DNA of 64,000 nt from Chryseobacterium daecheongense (lineage in GTDB: Bacteria > Bacteroidota > Bacteroidia > Flavobacteriales > Weeksellaceae), in NCBI RefSeq assembly GCF_003729955.1, contig NZ_RJTX01000001.1:310001-374000 (forward strand), read 5' to 3'. This document shows positions 1 to 6,133 of the stretch, piece after piece. The notes beneath the pieces are model-generated. The model was not told where the DNA came from and searched no databases. It worked only from the letters and a program-made list of their open reading frames with translations. Within the stretch, counting starts at the first letter, position 1. The number at the start of each line of letters is the position of its first letter. The translations under genes were made by a program, and so were the position numbers.

Positions 1-745
1 TTACTCCTCCTCTTGCAGTATTTACAATATAAACTCCGTCTTTCATTTTTTCAAACTGAGGCGTGTCTATAATATATTCATTAGTTTTCGGCGTATTGAT
101 GCTGATGAAATCCGTGTCTTTAAGGAATGCATCCGTATCATTGGTCGACGTTATTTCAAAGTTTACGGTTTGCCCATCAAAAAAACTTAACGTAAGCACT
201 TCTGTTCTGGGCTTTCTGGTCAGAACTTTTACCTTCATTCCCAGTGCAATACCCATTTTCACCACTTCCTGTCCTATGCTTCCGAAACCGATTACTCCCA
301 ATGTTTTTCCTGAAAGCTCATACGCATTATTGAATGACTTTTTCAGGGCATTAAAATGGGTTTCTCCTTCCAATGGCATCAATCTGTTTGATTCATGAAG
401 GAACCTAGCCAGTGAAAAGAAGTGCGCAAAAACAAGCTCAGCCACCGATTTCGAAGATGCAGTAGGGGTATTGATCACTTTGATCCCTTTGCTTTTGGCA
501 TATTCCACATCTATATTATCCATCCCGATTCCGCCTCTTCCGATGATGGAAAGTCTGGGACAGGCATCAATAATGTCCTGTTTCACTTTGGTGGCACTTC
601 TTACCAGAAGAACATCCACGTTATTTTCATTGATAAAATTGATCACATGATCCTGGGCAACACGGTTGTCCAGAACTTCTATTCCCGCTTCTTTTAAAGC
701 CTGTTCTCCTGCTTTAGAGATTCCATCGTTAGCTAAAACTTTCAT
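1..745 (-). CDS. serA: D-3-phosphoglycerate dehydrogenase, partial (C-terminus outside the window)
   Basis: This enzyme oxidises 3-phosphoglycerate to 3-phosphohydroxypyruvate with NAD+, the first step of serine synthesis. The reading frame starts at the ATG complementary to 743-745 and is still open at base 1, so about 248 N-terminal residues are seen. They hold the substrate-binding half with the GRGGIGMDNID motif (about residues 69-79) and the dinucleotide-binding motif GFGSIG (residues 153-158). The next gene upstream on the same strand is serC, the following step of the pathway, which supports the call over other 2-hydroxyacid dehydrogenases. The 123 bp between them leave room for a separate promoter, though I see no clear TAnnTTTG box. 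The catalytic His/Glu and any ACT domain lie outside the window. Confidence 0.93.
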   Translation of the reverse strand, partial: MKVLANDGISKAGEQALKEAGIEVLDNRVAQDHVINFINENNVDVLLVRSATKVKQDIIDACPRLSIIGRGGIGMDNIDVEYAKSKGIKVINTPTASSKSVAELVFAHFFSLARFLHESNRLMPLEGETHFNALKKSFNNAYELSGKTLGVIGFGSIGQEVVKMGIALGMKVKVLTRKPRTEVLTLSFFDGQTVNFEITSTNDTDAFLKDTDFISINTPKTNEYIIDTPQFEKMKDGVYIVNTARGGV

Positions 746-868
746 GGTTTTATTCTACTTAAAAATTTAAATAATGATAAGATTTAAAAATTTTTAGTTG
801 GTGCGCAAATTAATAAAATTAAAATAATTCCAAATAATTGCTTAATGTGTTGATTTTTAAAGCTTTAA

Positions 869-1933
869 TTATTTAATTGATCTCATGACATCTACCAAAA
901 CCTGAACACTTTCAATCGGCAAAGCATTGTATAAACTTGCTCTGTATCCTCCTAAGCTTCTGTGTCCGTTCAAACCGCTGATTCCTGCGGCTTTCCAGGC
1001 ATTATCAAACTCTTCTTTCTTGCTTTCATCCGTAATTTTGAACGAAACATTCATTAAAGAACGGTCTTCCTTCACACAGAAAGTTTCGAATAAAGGATTA
1101 CTGTCGATCTCATCGTATAAAAGCTTTGCTTTGGCTTCGTTTCTTTGTTCCGCAGCAGCAATTCCACCATTTCTTTCTAAGTGCTGAAGCGTCAGTAAAG
1201 AGGCATACACCGGGAAAACAGGTGGGGTATTATACATAGATTCCTTAGCGATATGCTGAGAATAGTCTAACATGGATAGCATATTTTCTCTTCCGGTTTT
1301 TCCAAGGATTTCCTTTTTAATTACCACTAAAGTAACTCCGGCAGGCCCCATGTTTTTCTGAGCTCCGGCGTAGATCAGGTCAAATTTAGAGAAATCCAGT
1401 TGTCTTGAGAAAATATCAGAACTCATATCACAAACCATTAATGTATCCACTTCAGGGAAGGTTTTCATTTGAGTTCCGTAAATCGTATTATTGGAAGTAC
1501 AGTGGAAATAATCATATTCTGATGATACGGTATAATCTTTAGGAATATAAGAATAGTTAGCTTCTTTAGAAGAACCCACTACATCCACGGTTCCTATTTT
1601 TTTAGCTTCTTTGATAGCTCCTGCAGCCCATGTTCCAGTATCTAAATAAGCTGCTTTACCGCCTACTTTCAATAGATTGTATGGAACCATTGCGAACTGA
1701 AGACTTGCACCACCTCCCAAATACAAAACTTCATAGTCGTCTCCAAGATTCATCAGTCTTTTTACAATTGCACGCGCTTCGTCCATTACGGAAACGAAAT
1801 CTTTACTTCTGTGGGAAATTTCCAGAAGGGATAAGCCTATACCGTTGAAGTCCAGAATAGCTTCCGCTGATTTTTCAAATACTTCTTGTGGTAAAATACA
1901 CGGACCTGCGCTAAAATTGTGTTTTTTGCTCAT
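869..1933 (-). CDS. serC: Phosphoserine aminotransferase
   Basis: SerC is the PLP enzyme that converts 3-phosphohydroxypyruvate and glutamate to phosphoserine; it also serves pyridoxine synthesis in some bacteria. The 354-residue length matches the family. Typical signatures are the N-terminal NFSAGP motif (residues 6-11), the GGGAS phosphate-binding loop near residues 73-77, and the PLP-binding lysine K193 in AGAQKNMGPAG. The C-terminus has the GHRSLGGYRAS substrate-binding segment. The ATG at 1931-1933 places the conserved NFSAGP near the N-terminus, so the start is secure. It lies directly upstream of serA on the same strand, giving a serine biosynthesis pair. Confidence 0.96.
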   Translation of the reverse strand: MSKKHNFSAGPCILPQEVFEKSAEAILDFNGIGLSLLEISHRSKDFVSVMDEARAIVKRLMNLGDDYEVLYLGGGASLQFAMVPYNLLKVGGKAAYLDTGTWAAGAIKEAKKIGTVDVVGSSKEANYSYIPKDYTVSSEYDYFHCTSNNTIYGTQMKTFPEVDTLMVCDMSSDIFSRQLDFSKFDLIYAGAQKNMGPAGVTLVVIKKEILGKTGRENMLSMLDYSQHIAKESMYNTPPVFPVYASLLTLQHLERNGGIAAAEQRNEAKAKLLYDEIDSNPLFETFCVKEDRSLMNVSFKITDESKKEEFDNAWKAAGISGLNGHRSLGGYRASLYNALPIESVQVLVDVMRSIK

Positions 1934-2010
1934 ATTAATTTTGTTTTTTACAGGAACTTGCGAACCTGTGATTTCATTTATTTTTTATTGATCAGATTGA
2001 TATAAAATTA

Positions 2011-2039
2011 AAAAAACCGTCTCATGCTGGATGAGACGG
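2011..2039 (-). terminator. Intrinsic terminator after the ferredoxin gene
   Basis: A 9-bp perfect stem (2017-2025 with 2031-2039, 5-base loop) is followed on the minus strand by a run of Ts (complement of 2011-2016). It sits seven bases past the ferredoxin stop and separates that gene from serC. Confidence 0.85.
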
Positions 2040-2045
2040 CGTATT

Positions 2046-2396
2046 TTATTCACCGTGTAAGAATGCTTTTTTATTAAGTAAAGCTTCTTCAGACTCTACG
2101 TGATCTTCATCAGGAACACAGCAGTCTACCGGACAAACGGCTGCACACTGTGGCTCTTCATGGAATCCTTTACATTCCGTACATTTATCTGTAACAATGA
2201 AATATACGTCATCACTTACAGGTTCCTGAGGCGCATCCGCATCTATCGTTAATCCTGACGGTAATGTCACAGTGCCTTTTAATTCGGTACCATCAGAAGC
2301 TTTCCAATCTACGGCTCCTTCATATATTGCATTATTCGGGCATTCCGGTTCGCAGGCTCCACAATTAATGCATTCATCAGTTATTTTAATAGCCAT
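2046..2396 (-). CDS. 2[4Fe-4S] ferredoxin
   Basis: This is a 116-residue soluble electron carrier with two cysteine clusters. The first is C9-x2-C12-x2-C15-x3-C19-P. The second is C72-x2-C75-x8-C84-x3-C88-P, with the eight-residue spacer of the Allochromatium/YfhL ferredoxin type. About 45 residues separate the clusters, longer than in clostridial ferredoxins, and the acidic C-terminus has two extra cysteines (C92, C93). The gene is divergent from the acyl-CoA reductase gene at 2456 and their predicted promoter boxes lie 2 bp apart, so they may be co-regulated. The redox partner is not shown by the sequence. Family assignment is firm; physiological role is unknown. Confidence 0.92.
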   Translation of the reverse strand: MAIKITDECINCGACEPECPNNAIYEGAVDWKASDGTELKGTVTLPSGLTIDADAPQEPVSDDVYFIVTDKCTECKGFHEEPQCAAVCPVDCCVPDEDHVESEEALLNKKAFLHGE

Positions 2397-2409
2397 CGCT
2401 AATTTTTTT

Positions 2410-2417
2410 TAAATTTG
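2410..2417 (+). promoter_or_regulatory. TAnnTTTG promoter box for the acyl-CoA reductase gene
   Basis: TAAATTTG matches the Bacteroidota sigma-A -7 element. It lies 39 bp before the ATG at 2456. No good TTG -33 element is seen at the usual spacing. Confidence 0.6.
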
Positions 2418-2419
2418 CA

Positions 2420-2427
2420 CAAAATTA
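2420..2427 (-). promoter_or_regulatory. TAnnTTTG promoter box for the ferredoxin gene
   Basis: On the minus strand this reads TAATTTTG, fitting TAnnTTTG. It is 24 bp upstream of the ferredoxin ATG (ends 2396) and only 2 bp from the opposing plus-strand box at 2410-2417. Confidence 0.5.
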
Positions 2428-2455
2428 CAAAATATTCCCCAATTTTACAGTAATT

Positions 2456-3490
2456 ATGAGTATTGAAAATAGAGTTTTAGGACTTTCTAGGTTAAGTGAA
2501 TATATTAAAGAGTTTTTAGCAAAAAATCAGGGAGATTATAATGAAAGTGATCTTGAATTTGAGTTATTGTTGAGAAAGTCTGAAATAGAAAACCCGTGGT
2601 TCACCATTGAAAATCAGAAATTTGCTTTGGCGCAATGGGCTGATTTGCTTACTATAGAAAATGTAAATGATTGGCTTAAAGAATATTCAGTTGCTAAAAC
2701 TCCGAAAAGAGTAGGCCTGATCTTAGCCGGGAATATCCCGTTAGTAGGATTTCATGATGTGATGTCTGTAATTCTGAGCAATCATATTCCAGTGATCAAA
2801 TTGTCTTCAAAAGACAGATACATGATTCCTTTTTTATTAAAAAAATGGAATGAATTTTCCAACAATGAAATTGAATTTGAGTTCGTTGAAAGACTGGAAA
2901 ATTTCGATGCCGTAATTGCTACCGGAAGTAATAATACGGCAAGATACCTGGAATACTATTTTAAGGACCGTTTGAATATCATCCGTAAGAACAGGACTTC
3001 GGTTGCCGTATTAAAAGGGGATGAAACAGATGAAGAACTGCAGCTTCTGGCTAACGATATCTTCCAGTATTTCGGATTAGGTTGCAGGAATGTAACAAGA
3101 ATTTTTATTCCGCAGGATTTCCTGATCGACAGGTTGTTTGAAAATTTCTTAGGGTTCCAGGATATTATCAATCATAACAAGTATGCCAACAACTATGATT
3201 ATAACAGAGCGGTTTACCTGTTGAACCAGGAAAAGTTCTGGGATAATAACTTCGTCATGCTGAAAGAGGATGATAAATTGTTCAGTCCGCTTTCTGTGAT
3301 CAATTTCAGCAGATATGAATCTTTAGATGATGTGAAGAGATTTTTGGCAGAAAATGAAGAGAATATTCAATGTGTGGTAGCAAAAGAAGAATTAGGATTA
3401 GATTCCATTTCGTTTGGTGAAGCACAATGTCCGGGATTAGACACGTATGCGGATAATGTGGATACGATGAAATTTCTGGAGGTTGTATAA
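2456..3490 (+). CDS. LuxC-type acyl-CoA reductase
   Basis: The 344-residue protein resembles the LuxC/acyl-CoA reductase family, which reduces activated fatty acids to aldehydes with NADPH through a cysteine thioester. Supporting features are the nucleotide-binding AGNIPLVGFHD segment (residues 91-101), ATGSNNTARYLEYYF (residues 155-169) and the candidate nucleophile C210 in FGLGCRNVTR. Homologues occur as stand-alone genes in many Flavobacteriia without a luciferase, so bioluminescence is not implied, and no lux genes are near. It is divergent from a ferredoxin gene and 35 bp upstream of a Bax inhibitor-1 family gene on the same strand. The natural substrate is unknown. Confidence 0.85.
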   Translation: MSIENRVLGLSRLSEYIKEFLAKNQGDYNESDLEFELLLRKSEIENPWFTIENQKFALAQWADLLTIENVNDWLKEYSVAKTPKRVGLILAGNIPLVGFHDVMSVILSNHIPVIKLSSKDRYMIPFLLKKWNEFSNNEIEFEFVERLENFDAVIATGSNNTARYLEYYFKDRLNIIRKNRTSVAVLKGDETDEELQLLANDIFQYFGLGCRNVTRIFIPQDFLIDRLFENFLGFQDIINHNKYANNYDYNRAVYLLNQEKFWDNNFVMLKEDDKLFSPLSVINFSRYESLDDVKRFLAENEENIQCVVAKEELGLDSISFGEAQCPGLDTYADNVDTMKFLEVV

Positions 3491-3525
3491 TTTAATTTGA
3501 TATATTTAAAGAAAAAATAAAAACT

Positions 3526-4215
3526 ATGATGACAGATGTTTTAGTGGCCCATTCTTCAGAGGTTGAAAAGGCAGATTTTTACAAAAAAGTGTATTTGCAT
3601 GTTGCTTTGGCAGTTCTTGCATTTATTGGAGTTGAAACCGTTTTAATCAATATTGTACCGGTGGAAATTATCAGCTTGATGTTTGCGCAGAAATATACAT
3701 GGTTATTGATTATTGGTGTATTTTGGTTAGCATCTATTCTGGCTAATAAATGGTCTCTGTCACAAAGCAGATCAACACAATATATGGGATTAGGTTTTTA
3801 CATTCTGCTGGAAGCAGTTATCTTTTTACCGCTGCTTTATATTGCTGTTGGATATTCAGGTGGAGGAACTATGATCTTTCAGGCTGCCATGCTAACTATT
3901 GCGATGTTTGCAGGCTTATCAGCAGTAGCTTTCACATCTAAGAAAGATTTTTCATTCCTGAGAAACATTATTATTATCGGAGGATTTATTTCTATAGGAC
4001 TGATTGTTGCCGGAGCTATTTTTGGATTTAATCTTGGGCTTTGGTTTTCCGTAGGAATGGTGATTCTGGCTTCTGCAAGTATTTTGTATGAAACCAATAA
4101 GCTTAAAGATACATATACAACAGGACAGTATGTGGGAGCTTCTTTACAGCTTTTTGCTTCTATCATGTTGTTGTTCTGGTATATTTTAAGAATTTTAATG
4201 AGCAGAAGAAGCTAA
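3526..4215 (+). CDS. Bax inhibitor-1/YccA family membrane protein
   Basis: This 229-residue integral membrane protein has about seven hydrophobic segments after a short polar N-terminus, the layout of the Bax inhibitor-1 (BI-1/YccA/TMBIM) family. Bacterial members have been linked to calcium leak and to modulation of FtsH proteolysis, but the role here is not shown. The start is ATG ATG; the second ATG at 3529 is equally possible. It follows the acyl-CoA reductase gene by 35 bp without a terminator, so co-transcription is likely. A hairpin with a T-run follows at 4241-4270. Confidence 0.88.
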   Translation: MMTDVLVAHSSEVEKADFYKKVYLHVALAVLAFIGVETVLINIVPVEIISLMFAQKYTWLLIIGVFWLASILANKWSLSQSRSTQYMGLGFYILLEAVIFLPLLYIAVGYSGGGTMIFQAAMLTIAMFAGLSAVAFTSKKDFSFLRNIIIIGGFISIGLIVAGAIFGFNLGLWFSVGMVILASASILYETNKLKDTYTTGQYVGASLQLFASIMLLFWYILRILMSRRS

Positions 4216-4240
4216 TTGAAATTTAATTAATGATAAATTT

Positions 4241-4270
4241 AAATCCTGGTGTATTTCATCAGGATTTTTT
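4241..4270 (+). terminator. Intrinsic terminator after the Bax inhibitor-1 family gene
   Basis: AAATCCTG (4241-4248) pairs with CAGGATTT (4260-4267), followed by Ts to 4270. It lies 25 bp past the stop of the membrane protein gene. Confidence 0.75.
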
Positions 4271-4466
4271 ATTTGCCTATTGCTAGTCCGTTATTTTAAT
4301 GCAAAGAAAATAATTAGAGCCGCAAATGTAAGTGAGCAAAGGATTACCTCCATAAATTAATTTTAAGAGTTTTTGTCTTCTTTAAAAAGAAAATGGTTTT
4401 AAATAAATCTTTGCGATAATATAGATCATTGCAAAGTTTAAGAAGAGAAGAGATGTATAACCCAAA

Positions 4467-4497
4467 AAATCCTGATGTATTTCCATCGGGATTTTTA
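4467..4497. terminator. Second, near-duplicate terminator hairpin
   Basis: AAAATCCTGATG (4467-4478) pairs with 4485-4496 with one G-T wobble, with Ts on either strand. Sequence and loop closely resemble the hairpin at 4241. On the minus strand it would terminate the gene ending at 4567. Confidence 0.65.
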
Positions 4498-4566
4498 TTG
4501 TAAGAAAGAGTATTCTTAGAATTTTTTAATGCTTACATTTTTCAATCTTTTAATTGTTGTAAGCAA

Positions 4567-4815
4567 TTATTTATCAATAGATCCTAAAACCTTCTGAGCG
4601 AAAGAATTCAAAGCATCTTTTTCACTCATTCCGTTTTGAACGTTAGCATGAACTTCCAGGGCTCCGCAGATATTGGTGATCAATTCTCCTGCAACATTCA
4701 GATCTTCTTCGCTGGTTCCTCTGAATTCGCAGAAGCTTTCTAGGACTTCTAACGTCTTTTCAAGGTTTTCAGGAGTCTGGTTTTGATAAAACTGTCTGAT
4801 GATCGGTAATTTCAT
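4567..4815 (-). CDS. Small DUF6952-type protein downstream of thioredoxin
   Basis: This 82-residue acidic, helical protein has no signal peptide and no cysteine pair of redox type. I recognise it as resembling a small conserved Bacteroidota family (DUF6952), recalled from memory rather than searched. The N-terminus MKLPIIRQFY is followed by amphipathic helices with EKTLEVLESFCEF and GMSEKDALNSFAQKVLG. It lies 53 bp after the thioredoxin gene on the same strand, and with the peroxiredoxin further upstream forms a redox-flavoured trio. A role linked to thioredoxin is inference from position only. Confidence 0.7.
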   Translation of the reverse strand: MKLPIIRQFYQNQTPENLEKTLEVLESFCEFRGTSEEDLNVAGELITNICGALEVHANVQNGMSEKDALNSFAQKVLGSIDK

Positions 4816-4868
4816 GTGTGATTTTTTATTTTTTTATAGGTCACATGGATTCGCTTTAAGCGAATTCA

Positions 4869-5174
4869 TTACAATTCATTAAATAAGTTAATTAAACTTT
4901 CTGCCTGGTTAGATTGTACCTGATTCACCAATTCCCCGTTTTTGAAAATTGCGAAAGTGGGTAAGTTGTCTATTTTAGCCAGTTTTCTGCTTTCAGGCAA
5001 TTTTTCTGCATCTACGTATAAGAATGGGATCTCATCATTTTCAGAGGCTAATTTTTTGAATTTAGGCTTCATAATTCTGCAGTTTCCGCACCATGTTGCT
5101 CCATACTGCACAACCACTTTTTCATTATCGCTTACAATATTTTGAAGCGTATCTTCTGTTAATTCTATGTACAT
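4869..5174 (-). CDS. Thioredoxin family protein with WCGNC active site
   Basis: This is a 101-residue single-domain cytoplasmic thioredoxin fold. The redox pair is W28-C29-G-N-C32, with GN in place of the usual GP, which should shift redox potential or partner choice. The later cis-proline region is IDNLPTFAIFKNGE. There is no signal peptide. It lies between a 2-Cys peroxiredoxin gene (178 bp upstream on the same strand) and the DUF6952-type gene. Reduction of that peroxiredoxin is a plausible but unproven role. Confidence 0.92.
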   Translation of the reverse strand: MYIELTEDTLQNIVSDNEKVVVQYGATWCGNCRIMKPKFKKLASENDEIPFLYVDAEKLPESRKLAKIDNLPTFAIFKNGELVNQVQSNQAESLINLFNEL

Positions 5175-5278
5175 GATAATAATTTGAAAATTTGTGAATT
5201 TGAAAATGCGTTAATGAGCAAACCGAATATCCAAATCTGAATGTTTATTCTTTGTCATTTACGCGTATGATATAGATA

Positions 5279-5334
5279 GAAAATGAGATAATTCTTACAA
5301 ATCCTGAGATTAATTTTCAAATTATCTCATTTTC
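5279..5334. repeat. 15-bp perfect inverted repeat between peroxiredoxin and thioredoxin genes
   Basis: GAAAATGAGATAATT (5279-5293) is complementary to 5320-5334, with a 26-base loop. It is AT-rich with no T-run, so it is not a classical terminator. Confidence 0.65.
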
Positions 5335-5351
5335 AAATTTAGCATATTATA

Positions 5352-5984
5352 TTAGTTCTTAGCTAAATATTCAGCTGTAGAATTTCTGTCAGCTTTCATA
5401 GCTTCTTTTCCTTCTTCCCAGTTGGCAGGGCAAACTTCTCCATGCTTCTGAACGTGAGTATAAGCGTCAATTAGTCTTAAATACTCTTTTACGTTTCTTC
5501 CAAGAGGCATATCGTTTACAGACTCGTGGAAAATTTTTCCTGTTTCGTCAACCAGATATGTAGCTCTGTAAGTCACATTAGAACCTGTGAAAGTTTCTTC
5601 ACCTTCTTCATTGTATTCGAAATCCTGATCAACAATTCCTAAGATGTTAGCCAATTGTCTGTGAGTATCTGCTAAAAGCGGGTAAGTTACTCCTTCGATA
5701 CCTCCATTTTCTTTTGCAGTGTTTAACCATGCAAAGTGAACTTCGTTTGTATCGCAAGAAGCTCCGATTACTTTAGTGTTTCTTTTTTCGAACTCACCTA
5801 AAGCATCCTGGAAAGCGTGAAGCTCAGTCGGGCAAACAAAAGTGAAATCTTTTGGATACCAGAATAAAAGAACTTTTTGCTGGTTGGCTGTAGCTTCTTC
5901 GAAGATGTTGATTTTAAGATCATCACCCATTTCAGACATGGCATCAATTGTTACATTCGGGAATTTTTTTCCTACTAAAGACAT
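5352..5984 (-). CDS. Typical 2-Cys peroxiredoxin (AhpC/Prx1 family)
   Basis: The enzyme reduces hydrogen peroxide and organic hydroperoxides using thiol electrons. Its 210 residues hold the peroxidatic cysteine C51 in FTFVCPTEL and the resolving cysteine C185 in GEVCPANW, so it works as a typical two-cysteine dimer in the cytoplasm. The GGxxx loop and C-terminal tail associated with peroxide sensitivity cannot be judged reliably here. No ahpF gene is present in the window; the thioredoxin encoded next is a candidate reductant. A TATATTTG promoter box with a TTG element lies just upstream on the minus strand. Confidence 0.95.
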   Translation of the reverse strand: MSLVGKKFPNVTIDAMSEMGDDLKINIFEEATANQQKVLLFWYPKDFTFVCPTELHAFQDALGEFEKRNTKVIGASCDTNEVHFAWLNTAKENGGIEGVTYPLLADTHRQLANILGIVDQDFEYNEEGEETFTGSNVTYRATYLVDETGKIFHESVNDMPLGRNVKEYLRLIDAYTHVQKHGEVCPANWEEGKEAMKADRNSTAEYLAKN

Positions 5985-6019
5985 AATTTTCTTGTTTTTA
6001 TATTTTAAATTTTCTGGTG

Positions 6020-6027
6020 CAAATATA
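6020..6027 (-). promoter_or_regulatory. TAnnTTTG promoter box for the peroxiredoxin gene
   Basis: On the minus strand the sequence is TATATTTG, with TTG (complement of 6048-6050) 20 bp upstream, matching TTG-N17-23-TAnnTTTG. It gives a leader of about 30 nt. Confidence 0.7.
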
Positions 6028-6098
6028 AAAATATTTCATCTATCAAACAAATTGATTTCGATAAATAAAATCTATAATTGTTTTTAGTGATCAAGAAA

Positions 6099-6125
6099 GA
6101 AAAAAGCCCTGTTTTCAGGGCTTTT
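6099..6125 (-). terminator. Intrinsic terminator after the M16 peptidase gene
   Basis: A 10-bp stem (6102-6111 with 6116-6125) with a four-base loop is followed by Ts on the minus strand. It lies nine bases past the M16 gene stop and ends the aminotransferase-M16 operon. Confidence 0.85.
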
Positions 6126-6133
6126 AGTTATTT

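Larger units (their letters stand above)
4216..4566. other. Intergenic region with two related hairpin terminators
   Basis: This 351-bp gap lies between convergent genes. I see no open frame longer than about 20 codons and no RNA gene. It holds two similar terminator-like hairpins (4241-4270 and 4467-4497), described separately; the stretch between them is featureless AT-rich DNA. Confidence 0.7.
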
